64,000 nt of DNA from the NCBI RefSeq assembly GCF_030687715.1, contig NZ_CP117445.1:61001-125000 (forward strand), written 5' to 3'. Position numbers and translations under genes: made by a program. This document shows positions 36,570-45,659 of the stretch, piece after piece; position 1 is the stretch's first letter, and the number at the start of each line of letters is the position of its first letter. This stretch comes from Pseudomonas sp. FP2196. Its GTDB lineage: Bacteria; Pseudomonadota; Gammaproteobacteria; Pseudomonadales; Pseudomonadaceae. A model generated the notes under the pieces. The model had not been told where the DNA came from. It ran no database searches and saw nothing but the letters and a program-made list of their open reading frames with translations.

Positions 36570-37214
36570 ATGTCCCGAGTGCGCCTCTTTCCAGCTTTGT
36601 GTTTGACGCTTGTTGTCCTGCTGCACTTGATGCCCGCTCAGGCGGCTGACAGTTCAGTTTCTCGCCCGCCTGAATGGGCGCAACCGGTTGAAGTGCAGTA
36701 CAACCTGTTCCAGATGTCGCCAACCCTCTACCGCAGCGCATTGCCTGATGGCGGTGTGGTGCCGTTGCTTAAGAATCTCAAGGTGGTCACGGTCATCAAC
36801 TTCCTGCCGGACGCCGATAGCAACTGGCTGTCCGAACCGGGCATCAATCAGGTGCAGTTGCCCTATCGCACCAACCACGTCGACGACAGCGACGTGCTCA
36901 AGACCTTGCGCGCCATCGAGAGCGCCGAAGCCAATGGCGCGGTGTTGATGCATTGCAAACATGGCTCCGATCGCACCGGTCTGATGGCCGCGATGTATCG
37001 CGTGGTGGTGCAGGGCTGGAGCAAAGAGGATGCCTTGAGCGAGATGACCCAAGGCGGGTTTGGTGAGAGCGGGCACTTTCGCGACAGCGTGCGTTACGTG
37101 ATGCAGGCCGATGTCGACAAGTTGCGCACCGCGCTGGCTAACGGCGATTGCAGTACCAGCGCGTTCGCAACTTGCTCAATGAAGAGCTGGTTCCAGACGG
37201 TCAATTTGAAATGA
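36570..37214 (+). CDS. Exported dual-specificity-type protein phosphatase
   Basis: This 214-residue protein has a Sec signal (residues 1-25, cleaved near AQAAD). Its cysteine-phosphatase domain has the catalytic P-loop HCKHGSDRTG (the Cx5R signature) near residue 135. The upstream region LYRSALPDGG and a general-acid Asp candidate in THVDDSD are typical of the bacterial DSP/tyrosine phosphatase fold. A signal peptide implies periplasmic action, where few phosphoproteins are known; phosphoinositides, phosphosugars or lipid phosphates are alternatives. It is convergent with the M3 peptidase gene, nine bases away. Confidence 0.85.
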   Translation: MSRVRLFPALCLTLVVLLHLMPAQAADSSVSRPPEWAQPVEVQYNLFQMSPTLYRSALPDGGVVPLLKNLKVVTVINFLPDADSNWLSEPGINQVQLPYRTNHVDDSDVLKTLRAIESAEANGAVLMHCKHGSDRTGLMAAMYRVVVQGWSKEDALSEMTQGGFGESGHFRDSVRYVMQADVDKLRTALANGDCSTSAFATCSMKSWFQTVNLK

Positions 37215-37223
37215 TCGAACCAC

Positions 37224-39254
37224 TTAATCGGTCGTGGTCGCAAAAAGCGCTGCGTTGATCGGCCGGTCGAGAAAGGTTTCCAGCGCTTTCAGTAACGAGC
37301 GTGAGTCGCCGGGGGCGAAGAACGCTTCGCGAAAATCCCGACCCGTTTGCGGGTCGAACACCCCGTCACGCTGAAACCGTTCGAACACTTCGGAGGCCAA
37401 TACGCCAGACCACTTGTAGGCGTAGACCGATGCCTCATAACCGGTCACCAGGTAGTCAAAACCATTGGCGAAACGCCGATATCCCGACAGTTGCAGGTGA
37501 GAAACTTCACGCTGCACATCCTTGAACACTTGTTCGATGCTGCGGCTATCGCCGTGACTGCAATGAATTTGCAGATCGAACAGCGCCGTCATCAGCAACA
37601 TTGCGGTTGTGCGACTGGTGTGGGCACCAATGGCAGCCAGCGCAGTGTTGACCCGAGCCTCAGTCAGCTGTTCGCCACTCTGGTAATGAGCCGCCAGCCA
37701 CAACAGAAACGAGGGCGACAGGCAAAAGTGTTCGAACAACTGCCCGGCGAATTCGGCGGTATCGCGCCCCAGTTGGGAAATACCCGCCAGGTTGCGATGG
37801 GGCGATCGCGTCAGAACATGCTGCAGACAGTGGCCGAATTCGTGGAACAGCACCCGCAGATTTTCGTGAGAGAGCAGGCAGGGATGCTCGTCGGTGGCAG
37901 CCGTGAAGTTGCTATAAAGACGGACGATCGGCAGTGATGGCCGTCCCTCGGCATTGATTCGGCGAATGCGCAGGACAGTGGTGAACGCGTAGTCGGCATC
38001 CTCTTCACGGTGATAGGGATCAAAGTAGATATACCCGATCACCTGCCCGTGCTCGCTGACCTCAAAGAGCCTTACATCTTGGTGCCAGTGGCTGAGCGTC
38101 GTCTGCTCGACGATGCTGATCCCGAACAGGCGCTCGCTGAACTGACAGAGCCGACGCAAGGTGCCATCAAGCGGGAAGTATTGCCGCAAGCCTTTCAGCG
38201 CACCGTTCAATTGCTGAACGCGTAGTTGCTCGGCAAGAAAGTCTTCATCCCACGCCTGTACGTCCGCAATCCCCATCGTGTGTGCGAACGCTTTCAGGGC
38301 TTGGGTATCGCGCAGCAATGCCGGTTTATTCAAAGCCACTTGCTGACGCAAAAAGGCAGCGACCTGCTCAGGAGACGATGCCATGCGATTTTCGAGGCGT
38401 AACTGGACGTAATTCTCGAAACCCAATAACCGGGCTTTCTCGTGACGCAAGGCGACCAGTACGGTCAGCACCGGATCGTTATCGAGTTTGTCCGCCCGGG
38501 GGCCCTGGTCGGACGCCCGGGAAAACCAGGCAGTGAAATACGCCTCGCGCAGCGCCCGGTCCTGTGCATGGGTCAAGATTTGCCGGTACGTGTTTTGATC
38601 CAGCGTGAGCAGCCAGCCGTCGTGTCCTGCCTGTTTGGCATTGAGGGCCAGACGCGCCTTTGCCGCGGCAGACAGGCCTTGAAGCTGCGCGACGTCGTCG
38701 ATGCGCTTGCTCCATGCGCCGTTTGCCAGCTCCAGATTGCTTTTAAACAGTTGCTCCATACTTTTGATGTCGCGGTTCAGGCGGGTGAGTTTTTGCTGCT
38801 GTGCAGGCGGTAATTCGATACCGGACAAACGGAATTTGCGCAGAATCTTCGCCAGCGAGGCTTTGCGCTGATCATCGAAACTCGCCGCCACCGAACTCTT
38901 CGCCAGACGTTGATAAACACGGTAGAGCGCCAGGTTAGCGGCCTTGTCGGCCTTGTACTGGGCCGCGACAAGGCTGCACAGCGAGCTTTCCCTGAGCCAG
39001 TCGATATCATCGGGTTTGACGGTCGAGAGGGTTTCAATGACGCCTATGGCTTCCTCCAGACGAGCATCGGCCTCATCAATGGCAACCACCAGATCGTCCC
39101 AGCCAGGATGTTCGGTCTGGCTGGTGATCACTTGCGCAATGATCTGGCGGTTTTCGGCAACGATCACGTTGATGGCCGGGAGCAGATGCTCGGCGCGAAT
39201 CGCCGACCACGGGGGCAGGGTCCAGTTTTGTAACAGCGGATTGGTGTCAGGCAT
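37224..39254 (-). CDS. M3-family oligopeptidase, paralogue of PrlC
   Basis: This is a zinc endopeptidase that degrades short peptides in the cytoplasm. The 676-residue protein keeps the thimet-oligopeptidase signature VLFHEFGHCLQHVL (HExxH) near residue 470 and the third zinc ligand region DTAEFAGQ, so it should be active. The ATG at 39254 (MPDTNPLLQNWTLPPW) is chosen over an upstream in-frame start, as it aligns with the PrlC N-terminus. It is clearly diverged from prlC, 398 bases away, and looks like an accessory duplicate. The yheV-like gene lies between the two. Confidence 0.88.
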   Translation of the reverse strand: MPDTNPLLQNWTLPPWSAIRAEHLLPAINVIVAENRQIIAQVITSQTEHPGWDDLVVAIDEADARLEEAIGVIETLSTVKPDDIDWLRESSLCSLVAAQYKADKAANLALYRVYQRLAKSSVAASFDDQRKASLAKILRKFRLSGIELPPAQQQKLTRLNRDIKSMEQLFKSNLELANGAWSKRIDDVAQLQGLSAAAKARLALNAKQAGHDGWLLTLDQNTYRQILTHAQDRALREAYFTAWFSRASDQGPRADKLDNDPVLTVLVALRHEKARLLGFENYVQLRLENRMASSPEQVAAFLRQQVALNKPALLRDTQALKAFAHTMGIADVQAWDEDFLAEQLRVQQLNGALKGLRQYFPLDGTLRRLCQFSERLFGISIVEQTTLSHWHQDVRLFEVSEHGQVIGYIYFDPYHREEDADYAFTTVLRIRRINAEGRPSLPIVRLYSNFTAATDEHPCLLSHENLRVLFHEFGHCLQHVLTRSPHRNLAGISQLGRDTAEFAGQLFEHFCLSPSFLLWLAAHYQSGEQLTEARVNTALAAIGAHTSRTTAMLLMTALFDLQIHCSHGDSRSIEQVFKDVQREVSHLQLSGYRRFANGFDYLVTGYEASVYAYKWSGVLASEVFERFQRDGVFDPQTGRDFREAFFAPGDSRSLLKALETFLDRPINAALFATTTD

Positions 39255-39365
39255 GGCGTCTTCCTTGAGGCGCGGCTGAAAGGGCCAGCCTAAGCAGGAA
39301 GAGCGGGATAAGGGCGGTAGATAGTTACCACCTTCCACCGCCTAGCGACGGAAGGTGGCAGTGAC

Positions 39366-39656
39366 TCATTGTTGCGGGTCAGGCTTTTTCGCAAGCTTGG
39401 GGTTGGGGAAGAACTGCACCGCCTGAACCTTCTTGTCCGGCGGTGGCTTGAGCGCGCTGGTGTTGACCCGCGTGCCCAGCTCTTTTGGAACCGAAAGCCC
39501 TTGCTCGTTCAGCGTGTCGGAGTAACCGCAGGCCACGCATTCGCGGTGCGGCACACTGTCCTCGTTCCACATCATCAACTTGTCCGGCTCGCTGCACGCC
39601 GGGCAGACCGCCCCGGCGATAAAGCGCTTCTTGGTAATCACAGGCGCCTCACTCAT
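39366..39656 (-). CDS. YheV-type putative zinc ribbon protein
   Basis: This 96-residue protein has two CxxC knuckles, VCPACSEP near residue 18 and ECVACGYSD near 39, forming a four-cysteine zinc ribbon. A Pro/Lys-rich tail follows. The ATG overlaps the prlC TGA (ATGA), so the two are translationally coupled, as in E. coli, where yheV lies next to prlC. Its biochemical role is unknown. Confidence 0.88.
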   Translation of the reverse strand: MSEAPVITKKRFIAGAVCPACSEPDKLMMWNEDSVPHRECVACGYSDTLNEQGLSVPKELGTRVNTSALKPPPDKKVQAVQFFPNPKLAKKPDPQQ

Positions 39657-41704
39657 GCTGCCGCGTCCTCACTCAGGCCGCTATGGCGCAAGAGTGCGTC
39701 AATTGAAGGCTCACGACCACGGAAGTCGACGAACAGCACCATCGGTGCCTGCGAACCGCCGCGCGCCAGAATCGCTTCGCGGAAGGCGCGACCGGTTTCA
39801 GCGTTGAGCACGCCGTCCTCTTCGAACTTCGAGAACGCATCGGCCGACAGCACTTCCGCCCACTTGTAGCTGTAGTAACCCGCTGCGTAACCTCCGGCAA
39901 AGATGTGCGCGAAGCTGTTCGGGAAGCGGTTGTAGGCCGGTGGGCGCATCACCGAAACCTCGTCACGCACACCTTCCAGCACCTGCAATACGCTGCGGCC
40001 ATCGCCGTGTGTGGCGTGCAGTTCGAAGTCGAACAGCGAGAATTCCAGTTGCCGAACCATCATCAGGCCGGACTGGAAGTTTTTCGCCGCGAGCATTTTT
40101 TCCAGCAGATCCTGTGGCAGTGGCTCGCCGGTTTCGTAGTGACCGGAAATCAGTGCCAGGCCTTCCGGCTCCCAGCACCAGTTTTCCATGAACTGGCTCG
40201 GCAGCTCGACCGCGTCCCACGCCACGCCGTTGATGCCCGAAACGCCGGCGTGATCAACGCGGGTCAGCAGGTGATGCAGGCCATGACCGAATTCGTGGAA
40301 CAGGGTGGTGACTTCATCGTGGGTCAGCAGCGCGGGCTTGCCGCTGTCGGCCGGGGTGAAGTTGCACACCAGGTTGGCCACCGGGCTTTGCAGCACGCCG
40401 TCGACGGTGCGGCGACGGTCGCGGGCGCCGTCCATCCACGCACCGCCACGCTTGTTGGCGCGGGCATACAGGTCGAAGAAGAAGCGGCCGACGTGCTGGC
40501 CGTTTTCCTTGATTTCGAACAGACGGACATCCGGGTGCCAGGTGTCGAAGCCTTTTTGTTCAGCGATCTCTATGCCGTACAGGCGTTGAACGATGGCGAA
40601 CAGACCGCCCAGCACTTTGTCGATCGGGAAGTAGGCGCGCAGGGTTTCCTGGGCGACGCTGTAGCGTTGTTCGCGGAGTTTTTCCCCGTAGAAACCGCTG
40701 TCCCAGCTTTGCAGATCGGCGCAGCCCTGTTCGGCGGCGTAGGCGCGCAGCTGTTGCAGATCCTGTGCGGCGAACGGTTTGCTGCGCTTGGCCAGATCCC
40801 GCAGGAAGCTCAGCACCTGATCGCTGGACTCGGCCATTTTGGTCGCCAGGCTCAGCTCGGAGAAGCTGGCAAAACCCAACAGTCTGGCCAGTTCCTGACG
40901 CAGATCCAGAATCTCTTCCATCACCGGGGTATTGTCGTTCTGGCCGGCATTCGGGCCTTGATCCGAGGCGCGGGTGCAGTAGGCGGCGTAGACTTCTTCG
41001 CGCAGCGCACGGTCCTGGGCGTAGGTCATCACCGCGTAATAGCTCGGGAATTCCAGGGTGATCAGCCAGCCATCAAGGCCTTTGGCCTGTGCAGCGGCGG
41101 TCATTTGCGCCTTGGCCGAATCGGTCAGGCCGGCGAGGGCGGCTTCGTCGGTGACGTGCTTGGTCCAGGCCTGAGTGGCGTCGAGCAGTTGATTGGAGAA
41201 ACGGCTGCCCAGCTCGGACAGTTTGCTTTGCACTTCGGCGTAGCGCTTCTGATCGGCTTCAGGCAGGTCGATACCTGACAGGCGGAAATCGCGCAGGGCG
41301 TGTTCCAGAATGGTTTTTTGCGCCACATCGAAACCGGCGGCTTCCGGGCTGTTGGCCAAGGCTTCATACGCCTGGAACAGTTCGCGGTTCTGGCCCATCT
41401 CGGTGGAGTAGGCGCTCAGGGCCGGCAGGCACGACTCGTAGGCTTCACGCAGCTCGGCACTGTTGCACACGGCGTTGAGGTGGCTGACCGGGCTCCATGC
41501 CGCACCGAGGCGATCATTGAGTTCATCCATCGCCAGCACCAGGCCGGCCCAGGTAGGGTTCTGACCTTGGCTCTTGAGGATGTCGGCGATGGCGGCGCGG
41601 TTGTCGGCGAGGATGGTTTCGATCGCTGGCAGGACATGTTCGGCACGGATCGTGGAGAACGGCGGCAGGTCGTAGGACTGCAGAAGAGGGTTGTTCACGC
41701 TCAC
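39653..41704 (-). CDS. prlC: Oligopeptidase A
   Basis: This M3 zinc peptidase degrades signal-peptide fragments and other oligopeptides in the cytoplasm. The 683-residue protein has the signature TLFHEFGHGLHHLL near residue 465 and the third ligand Glu in DAVELPSQFMENW. The GTG at 41704 gives the family start (MSVNNPLLQSYDLPPF), with AAGG about eight bases upstream. It is co-transcribed with yheV and divergent from the gamma-carbonic anhydrase gene. Confidence 0.95.
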   Translation of the reverse strand: MSVNNPLLQSYDLPPFSTIRAEHVLPAIETILADNRAAIADILKSQGQNPTWAGLVLAMDELNDRLGAAWSPVSHLNAVCNSAELREAYESCLPALSAYSTEMGQNRELFQAYEALANSPEAAGFDVAQKTILEHALRDFRLSGIDLPEADQKRYAEVQSKLSELGSRFSNQLLDATQAWTKHVTDEAALAGLTDSAKAQMTAAAQAKGLDGWLITLEFPSYYAVMTYAQDRALREEVYAAYCTRASDQGPNAGQNDNTPVMEEILDLRQELARLLGFASFSELSLATKMAESSDQVLSFLRDLAKRSKPFAAQDLQQLRAYAAEQGCADLQSWDSGFYGEKLREQRYSVAQETLRAYFPIDKVLGGLFAIVQRLYGIEIAEQKGFDTWHPDVRLFEIKENGQHVGRFFFDLYARANKRGGAWMDGARDRRRTVDGVLQSPVANLVCNFTPADSGKPALLTHDEVTTLFHEFGHGLHHLLTRVDHAGVSGINGVAWDAVELPSQFMENWCWEPEGLALISGHYETGEPLPQDLLEKMLAAKNFQSGLMMVRQLEFSLFDFELHATHGDGRSVLQVLEGVRDEVSVMRPPAYNRFPNSFAHIFAGGYAAGYYSYKWAEVLSADAFSKFEEDGVLNAETGRAFREAILARGGSQAPMVLFVDFRGREPSIDALLRHSGLSEDAAA

Positions 41705-41793
41705 GGTTGGCACCTTGGCTGGAAGAAACATGCGCCCATCTTAATTACAATCGACACTCACCGCAGCTATCGGCGACAGAGAGAGAACTAATC

Positions 41794-42339
41794 GTGTCCC
41801 TTCGCAAATACCAGAATCACACCCCGCAGTTGAGCAAAGGCGCGTTTGTCGACGCCTCGGCGGTGGTGATCGGCGACGTCGAAATCGGCGAAGACAGCTC
41901 CGTCTGGCCGCTGACCGTCATCCGTGGCGACATGCACCGTATCCGCATCGGTGCGCGCACCAGCGTGCAGGACGGCTGTGTGTTGCACATCACCCACGCC
42001 GGCCCTTTCAACCCGGACGGCTTTCCGCTGCTGATCGGCGACGATGTAACCATCGCCCACAAAGTCATGCTCCACGGCTGCACGGTAGGCAGCCGCGTGC
42101 TGATCGGCATGGGCAGCATCGTCATGGACGGCGCGGTGGTCGAAGACGACGTGATCATCGGCGCCGGCAGCCTGGTGCCGCCGGGCAAACGCCTGGAAAG
42201 CGGTTTTCTGTACGTGGGTAGCCCGGTGAAACAGGTCCGTGCGTTGACCGAAAAGGAAAACGCCTTCTTCACCTACAGCGCGGCGAACTACGTGAAGCTC
42301 AAGGACCTGCACCTGGCCGAAGGCTACGACCAGCTCTGA
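41794..42339 (+). CDS. Gamma-class carbonic anhydrase family protein
   Basis: This 181-residue left-handed beta-helix protein has hexapeptide repeats (VIGDVEIGEDSSVWP, VLIGMGSIVMDGAVVEDDVIIGAG). The metal-ligand histidines are in LHITHAG, TIAHKVMLHG. The YrdA/PaaY-like subgroup has weak or redox-controlled carbonic anhydrase activity, so its role is uncertain. The GTG at 41794 is chosen because the family start (SLRKYQNHTPQL) follows and a purine-rich GAGAGAGAA lies upstream. It probably shares a transcript with the HAD gene 28 bases downstream. Confidence 0.9.
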   Translation: MSLRKYQNHTPQLSKGAFVDASAVVIGDVEIGEDSSVWPLTVIRGDMHRIRIGARTSVQDGCVLHITHAGPFNPDGFPLLIGDDVTIAHKVMLHGCTVGSRVLIGMGSIVMDGAVVEDDVIIGAGSLVPPGKRLESGFLYVGSPVKQVRALTEKENAFFTYSAANYVKLKDLHLAEGYDQL

Positions 42340-42367
42340 ATCGACTTACACCTGCTCAGGATTTCTC

Positions 42368-43018
42368 ATGCATTACCAGACCGTACTGTTCGACCTCGAT
42401 GGCACCTTGACTGACCCGCGTGAGGGCATCACCCGTTCCATCCAGTTCGCCTTGGGCAAACTCGGCATCGACGAGCCGGATCTGACCAAACTGGAACACT
42501 TCATCGGCCCACCGCTGTTGCAGGCGTTCATGCAGTTTTATGGGTTTGACGAGGCCAAGGCGTGGGAGGCGGTGAATTTCTATCGTGAGCGCTTCAGGGT
42601 CACCGGTCTGTATGAGAACCAAGTGTTCGAGGGTGTAACGCCGTTGCTGGAAACCCTCAGCGGCCAGGGGCGAGCGCTATATATCGCGACGTCCAAGCCG
42701 TGGGTCTTCGCCCGCGAGATCGCCCGGCATTTCGACTTTGCACGGCACTTCAAGGTGATTTACGGCAGTGAGCTGGATGGCACGCGGACCAACAAGGTTG
42801 AGCTGATTGCTCATCTGATGGCCGAGGAAGGGCTGGATCCGGCGAATACGCTGATGATTGGCGATCGCAAGCATGACTTGATCGGCGCGCGCAGCAACGG
42901 GCTGGATGCGGCGGCGGTGGGGTATGGGTTTGGCAGTTTTGAAGAGTTGAATGCCGAAGCGCCGACCTTCCACTTTGAAACGCTGGCCGAGTTGCATCAG
43001 GCGTTTTTGCGGCGCTAG
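42368..43018 (+). CDS. HAD-superfamily phosphatase (phosphoglycolate phosphatase-like)
   Basis: This 216-residue hydrolase has HAD motif I DLDGTLTDP near residue 9, motif II in ATSKP near 107, a motif III lysine in TNKVELI near 142 and motif IV IGDRKHD near 165. It also has a helical cap domain of the Gph/PGP type (residues 17-85). The substrate is probably a small phosphoester such as phosphoglycolate or a nucleotide, which sequence alone cannot settle. A family C inverted repeat follows the stop. Confidence 0.9.
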   Translation: MHYQTVLFDLDGTLTDPREGITRSIQFALGKLGIDEPDLTKLEHFIGPPLLQAFMQFYGFDEAKAWEAVNFYRERFRVTGLYENQVFEGVTPLLETLSGQGRALYIATSKPWVFAREIARHFDFARHFKVIYGSELDGTRTNKVELIAHLMAEEGLDPANTLMIGDRKHDLIGARSNGLDAAAVGYGFGSFEELNAEAPTFHFETLAELHQAFLRR

Positions 43019-43031
43019 TCAATACGCCATT

Positions 43032-43106
43032 GCTGGCAAGCCAGCTCCCACAAGGATCCATGTGAACCTGAGCGTCCCGTTCACCTGTGGGAGCTGGCTT
43101 GCCAGC
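43032..43106. repeat. Intergenic inverted repeat, family C
   Basis: Arms GCTGGCAAGCCAGCTCCCAC and its complement (43032-43052 and 43087-43106) flank 34 bases between convergent genes. It shares the GCTCCCACA end with family B but has a different core. Confidence 0.88.
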
Positions 43107-43118
43107 GATGAGGCCAGT

Positions 43119-44210
43119 TCAGCCACTGAAGGACTTAGCCTCTGTGAGCGCTTTCAATGCCGCTTTGCGCTCTGCGACAGGGAGCCCCCCCAACCGCTCG
43201 ACCTCCGCATAAAACCTCACCCAATCCCCCCCGACCTGCCTGAACAAAGCAGCAAACGCCGGCACCCATTGGTCATACAGCCCAAACGGCAACAGCCGGG
43301 CATTGTTCAGTGGCGCCTTGACCCAGGCGTCATAACGCTTGTCCCCGGCCCACTGACTGTCTCGTATCAGCCGATAATCCCGGCGAAACTCCTCGAACTG
43401 CGCCGCTTTGCGCTCACGCATCTGTTCGACCGGCAGCGGCTGGGCATAGAGTTTTTCCAGGCGTGAGCGCGTATTCAGCACCAGCTCGATGAACTGATCA
43501 CGCTGCTTGAGCTTTGAATCGGTGTCCGGTGGCAACCCACGAAACGCGCGCCACTGCCGCGTGCCTTCCTGCTCGACAAACGTGGCGAAAGACTCGTTGA
43601 ACTCAGTGTCGTCCTTCACATAAAAGCGCTGATGCGCCAGTTCATGAAAGATCAGCGTGGTCAGGCGTTCGTCACCCCAGCCCATCATCGAATTGAGGAT
43701 TGGGTCGTCGAACCAGCCCAGCGTCGAATAGGCCTCGACGCCACCTATCGACACGTCCATCCCCTGCAAACGCTGAATCGCCGCTTCGCCCCGCGCCGCG
43801 CTTTGGCTGTAGTAGCCGCGATAAGCCACGCACCCGGCAATCGGGAAGCAATGGTTTTGCGGGGTCAGGGAAAATTCCTGGGTGGCGAAGACGTTCCACA
43901 CCACAAACGGCCGGCCGATGTCGGCGTACAAGCGATAGCTCTGGTTATTCGGCAGATGCAGTTGCTCGCTGGCGAAGGCCCGGGCCTTTTGCGAATGGGC
44001 CAGACGCGTGCGCAGTTTCGCATCGCGATTCGGGTCGGCGATCACCTCGGCCACCGGTTCCCGCGCCCGCAGCAATTGCAACTGACCACCGGCCAATTGG
44101 CTGTAATAGCTGACGCTGGAACAACCGTTGAGCAACAAAAGCATCACACCCGGAAACAAAATCCGAAAAACGCGATCAAGTAACCGATGGCTTGGAAGCG
44201 GCCTGATCAA
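43119..44210 (-). CDS. Putative lipoprotein aminopeptidase (HExxH metallopeptidase)
   Basis: This 363-residue protein has a long lipoprotein signal ending in LLNGC (Cys30), so it should be membrane-anchored. It matches the Pfam family called Aminopep (PF10023) as I recall. A zinc-binding LIFHELAHQRFYV motif lies near residue 185, with a downstream ligand candidate in NESFATFVEQEG. The peptidase activity of this family is mostly predicted. It is convergent with the HAD gene and divergent from the lipoprotein pair at 44269. Confidence 0.85.
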   Translation of the reverse strand: MIRPLPSHRLLDRVFRILFPGVMLLLLNGCSSVSYYSQLAGGQLQLLRAREPVAEVIADPNRDAKLRTRLAHSQKARAFASEQLHLPNNQSYRLYADIGRPFVVWNVFATQEFSLTPQNHCFPIAGCVAYRGYYSQSAARGEAAIQRLQGMDVSIGGVEAYSTLGWFDDPILNSMMGWGDERLTTLIFHELAHQRFYVKDDTEFNESFATFVEQEGTRQWRAFRGLPPDTDSKLKQRDQFIELVLNTRSRLEKLYAQPLPVEQMRERKAAQFEEFRRDYRLIRDSQWAGDKRYDAWVKAPLNNARLLPFGLYDQWVPAFAALFRQVGGDWVRFYAEVERLGGLPVAERKAALKALTEAKSFSG

Positions 44211-44268
44211 AATAAGAAATCCCTGGAAAGTCTGCCCGCAAGACTATCCCGCCCATTGGAGCTTCGCT

Positions 44269-44691
44269 ATGCGCACGTTGATGCTGACAGGAGGCCTGCT
44301 GACGCTGGCCGGTTGTGCCGGATTCGGAATGCCCGATCCTGACCCTTCGCAAGCCTGGATTGATCTGAATGCCAGGCAACAGGACGCGGCGCTGCAAGCG
44401 CTGCAGGTCGACAGCAAGGCTGCCGTCGACAAACGTTACTTCGAGGTGCAGCCCGGCAGTCATGAACTGAAGGTGCGTTATCAGTTTCCGGTGGAGGCGA
44501 CCAACATCGGCCCCGACGCCGAGCCGCTTTGGCGCGATTGCCAGTTGAACGTCAAATTCAAGGACTTCAACGCTGGCCAGCGTTATCAGTTGCAGGCCGG
44601 CAGTATCGGATTCAGGCCTTGGGCCAAGCTCTATGACGAGCAGCGCAAGGTCGTGGGTCAGGGCATTCCGGCTGGCTGTCAGAAAACCTGA
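44269..44691 (+). CDS. Small lipoprotein, first of a paralogous pair
   Basis: This 140-residue protein has a signal ending at the lipobox LAGC (Cys16). The mature domain contains AWIDLN, the motif VQPGSHELKVRYQF, FNAGQRYQLQAGS and a terminal Cys. The next gene has the same motifs in the same order (AWVDFA, VAPGSHELTVRFDF, FEAGQRYRLEARS), so the two arose by tandem duplication. The function is unknown. The ATG follows TTGGAG by nine bases. Confidence 0.8.
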   Translation: MRTLMLTGGLLTLAGCAGFGMPDPDPSQAWIDLNARQQDAALQALQVDSKAAVDKRYFEVQPGSHELKVRYQFPVEATNIGPDAEPLWRDCQLNVKFKDFNAGQRYQLQAGSIGFRPWAKLYDEQRKVVGQGIPAGCQKT

Positions 44692-44731
44692 TCGGCGTTA
44701 TGCTGGATGTCCAATTCAAAGGACATTGATC

Positions 44732-45151
44732 ATGCGCAGGTTGACGCTGTTGCTTGCTGCAAGTGTGGTTGCTGGTTGCCAGAGCCCGATGCCGGCGGCC
44801 GACCCCGGCAAAGCCTGGGTCGACTTTGCCATGCCCACGCCCGGCGGCAAGGTGCTGATGGCCGAGCGGCTGGATAATGTGCGCCTGCAGGACGGGCGGT
44901 TTTTCCAGGTCGCGCCGGGCAGCCATGAGCTGACGGTTCGCTTTGACTTCGAGATATTCGGCGGTGGGCAGGGCATGGATACCGATCCGCAGGAGCGGTT
45001 GTGTTACATGACCCTGCGTTATGACCATTTCGAAGCCGGGCAACGTTATAGGCTTGAGGCGCGGTCGCTGGCGTTCACGCCAAGCGCCCGGTTGATCAAT
45101 CGCCAGGGGCAGATCGTAGCCGAAGAGCGTCAGGTCAACTGCGTGCCCTGA
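44732..45151 (+). CDS. Small lipoprotein, second of a paralogous pair
   Basis: This 139-residue lipoprotein has a signal ending in VAGC (Cys16), then the same PGSHEL and AGQRYRLEA motifs as the upstream gene and a terminal cysteine (VNCVP). AAAGGA precedes the ATG. It is 40 bases after its paralogue, so the pair is probably one operon. The function is unknown. Confidence 0.8.
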   Translation: MRRLTLLLAASVVAGCQSPMPAADPGKAWVDFAMPTPGGKVLMAERLDNVRLQDGRFFQVAPGSHELTVRFDFEIFGGGQGMDTDPQERLCYMTLRYDHFEAGQRYRLEARSLAFTPSARLINRQGQIVAEERQVNCVP

Positions 45152-45157
45152 GCAAGA

Positions 45158-45397
45158 TCAGTCGTTGTTCTTTTGATAGACGATTGCTTTGGTGCCGTTC
45201 TCGCAAGAACCGACAACCATGGCGATGTCGTGTTTTGCGGCTTCTTCCTTGGTGACGATTTCCAGCGTGTAGGACGGCACGGCTTTAGCCTGGATCTTTA
45301 CCTCGATCTCTTTCCTGAGTTCTTCGCAGTCTTTGGGTGCGGCGAAAACCGATGTGGCCAGTGCACTGCAGAGGATCGCCAAGCCAATACGTTTCAT
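45158..45397 (-). CDS. DUF1161 periplasmic protein
   Basis: This 79-residue protein has a Sec signal (cleaved after VFAA). The mature DUF1161 domain contains DCEELRKEIEVKIQAK, YTLEIVTKEEA and VGSCENGTKAIVY, with two conserved cysteines likely to form a disulfide. The ATG at 45397 has AGGAG about nine bases upstream. A paralogue lies at 47407. The function is unknown. It is convergent with the lipoprotein pair. Confidence 0.85.
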   Translation of the reverse strand: MKRIGLAILCSALATSVFAAPKDCEELRKEIEVKIQAKAVPSYTLEIVTKEEAAKHDIAMVVGSCENGTKAIVYQKNND

Positions 45398-45526
45398 CAA
45401 TGTAGCTCCTTGAGGCAGCGCGCACGGGTGTGCGCTGAAGCTGCTGTGACTTATTCGACCACACTTTCACCGAGCAGGTTCTGACTTCGCTCACACCTTG
45501 AGCTTTGTGGCGAATGGCGGATCGCT

Positions 45527-45619
45527 TTCGCGAGCAGGCTCGCTCCCACAAGGGATCCCGGTTGTTCACAGAAAATGTGTCCGCTGGAGATCGAATGTGG
45601 GAGCGAGCCTGCTCGCGAA
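45527..45619. repeat. Intergenic inverted repeat, family B
   Basis: Arms TTCGCGAGCAGGCTCGCTCC and its complement (45527-45550 and 45596-45619) flank about 45 bases. They lie between the osmC end and the DUF1161 start. Confidence 0.88.
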
Positions 45620-45659
45620 GGCGTCGGTGCTGCCAACGCCTGAATCGCGCCTTGGAAAA

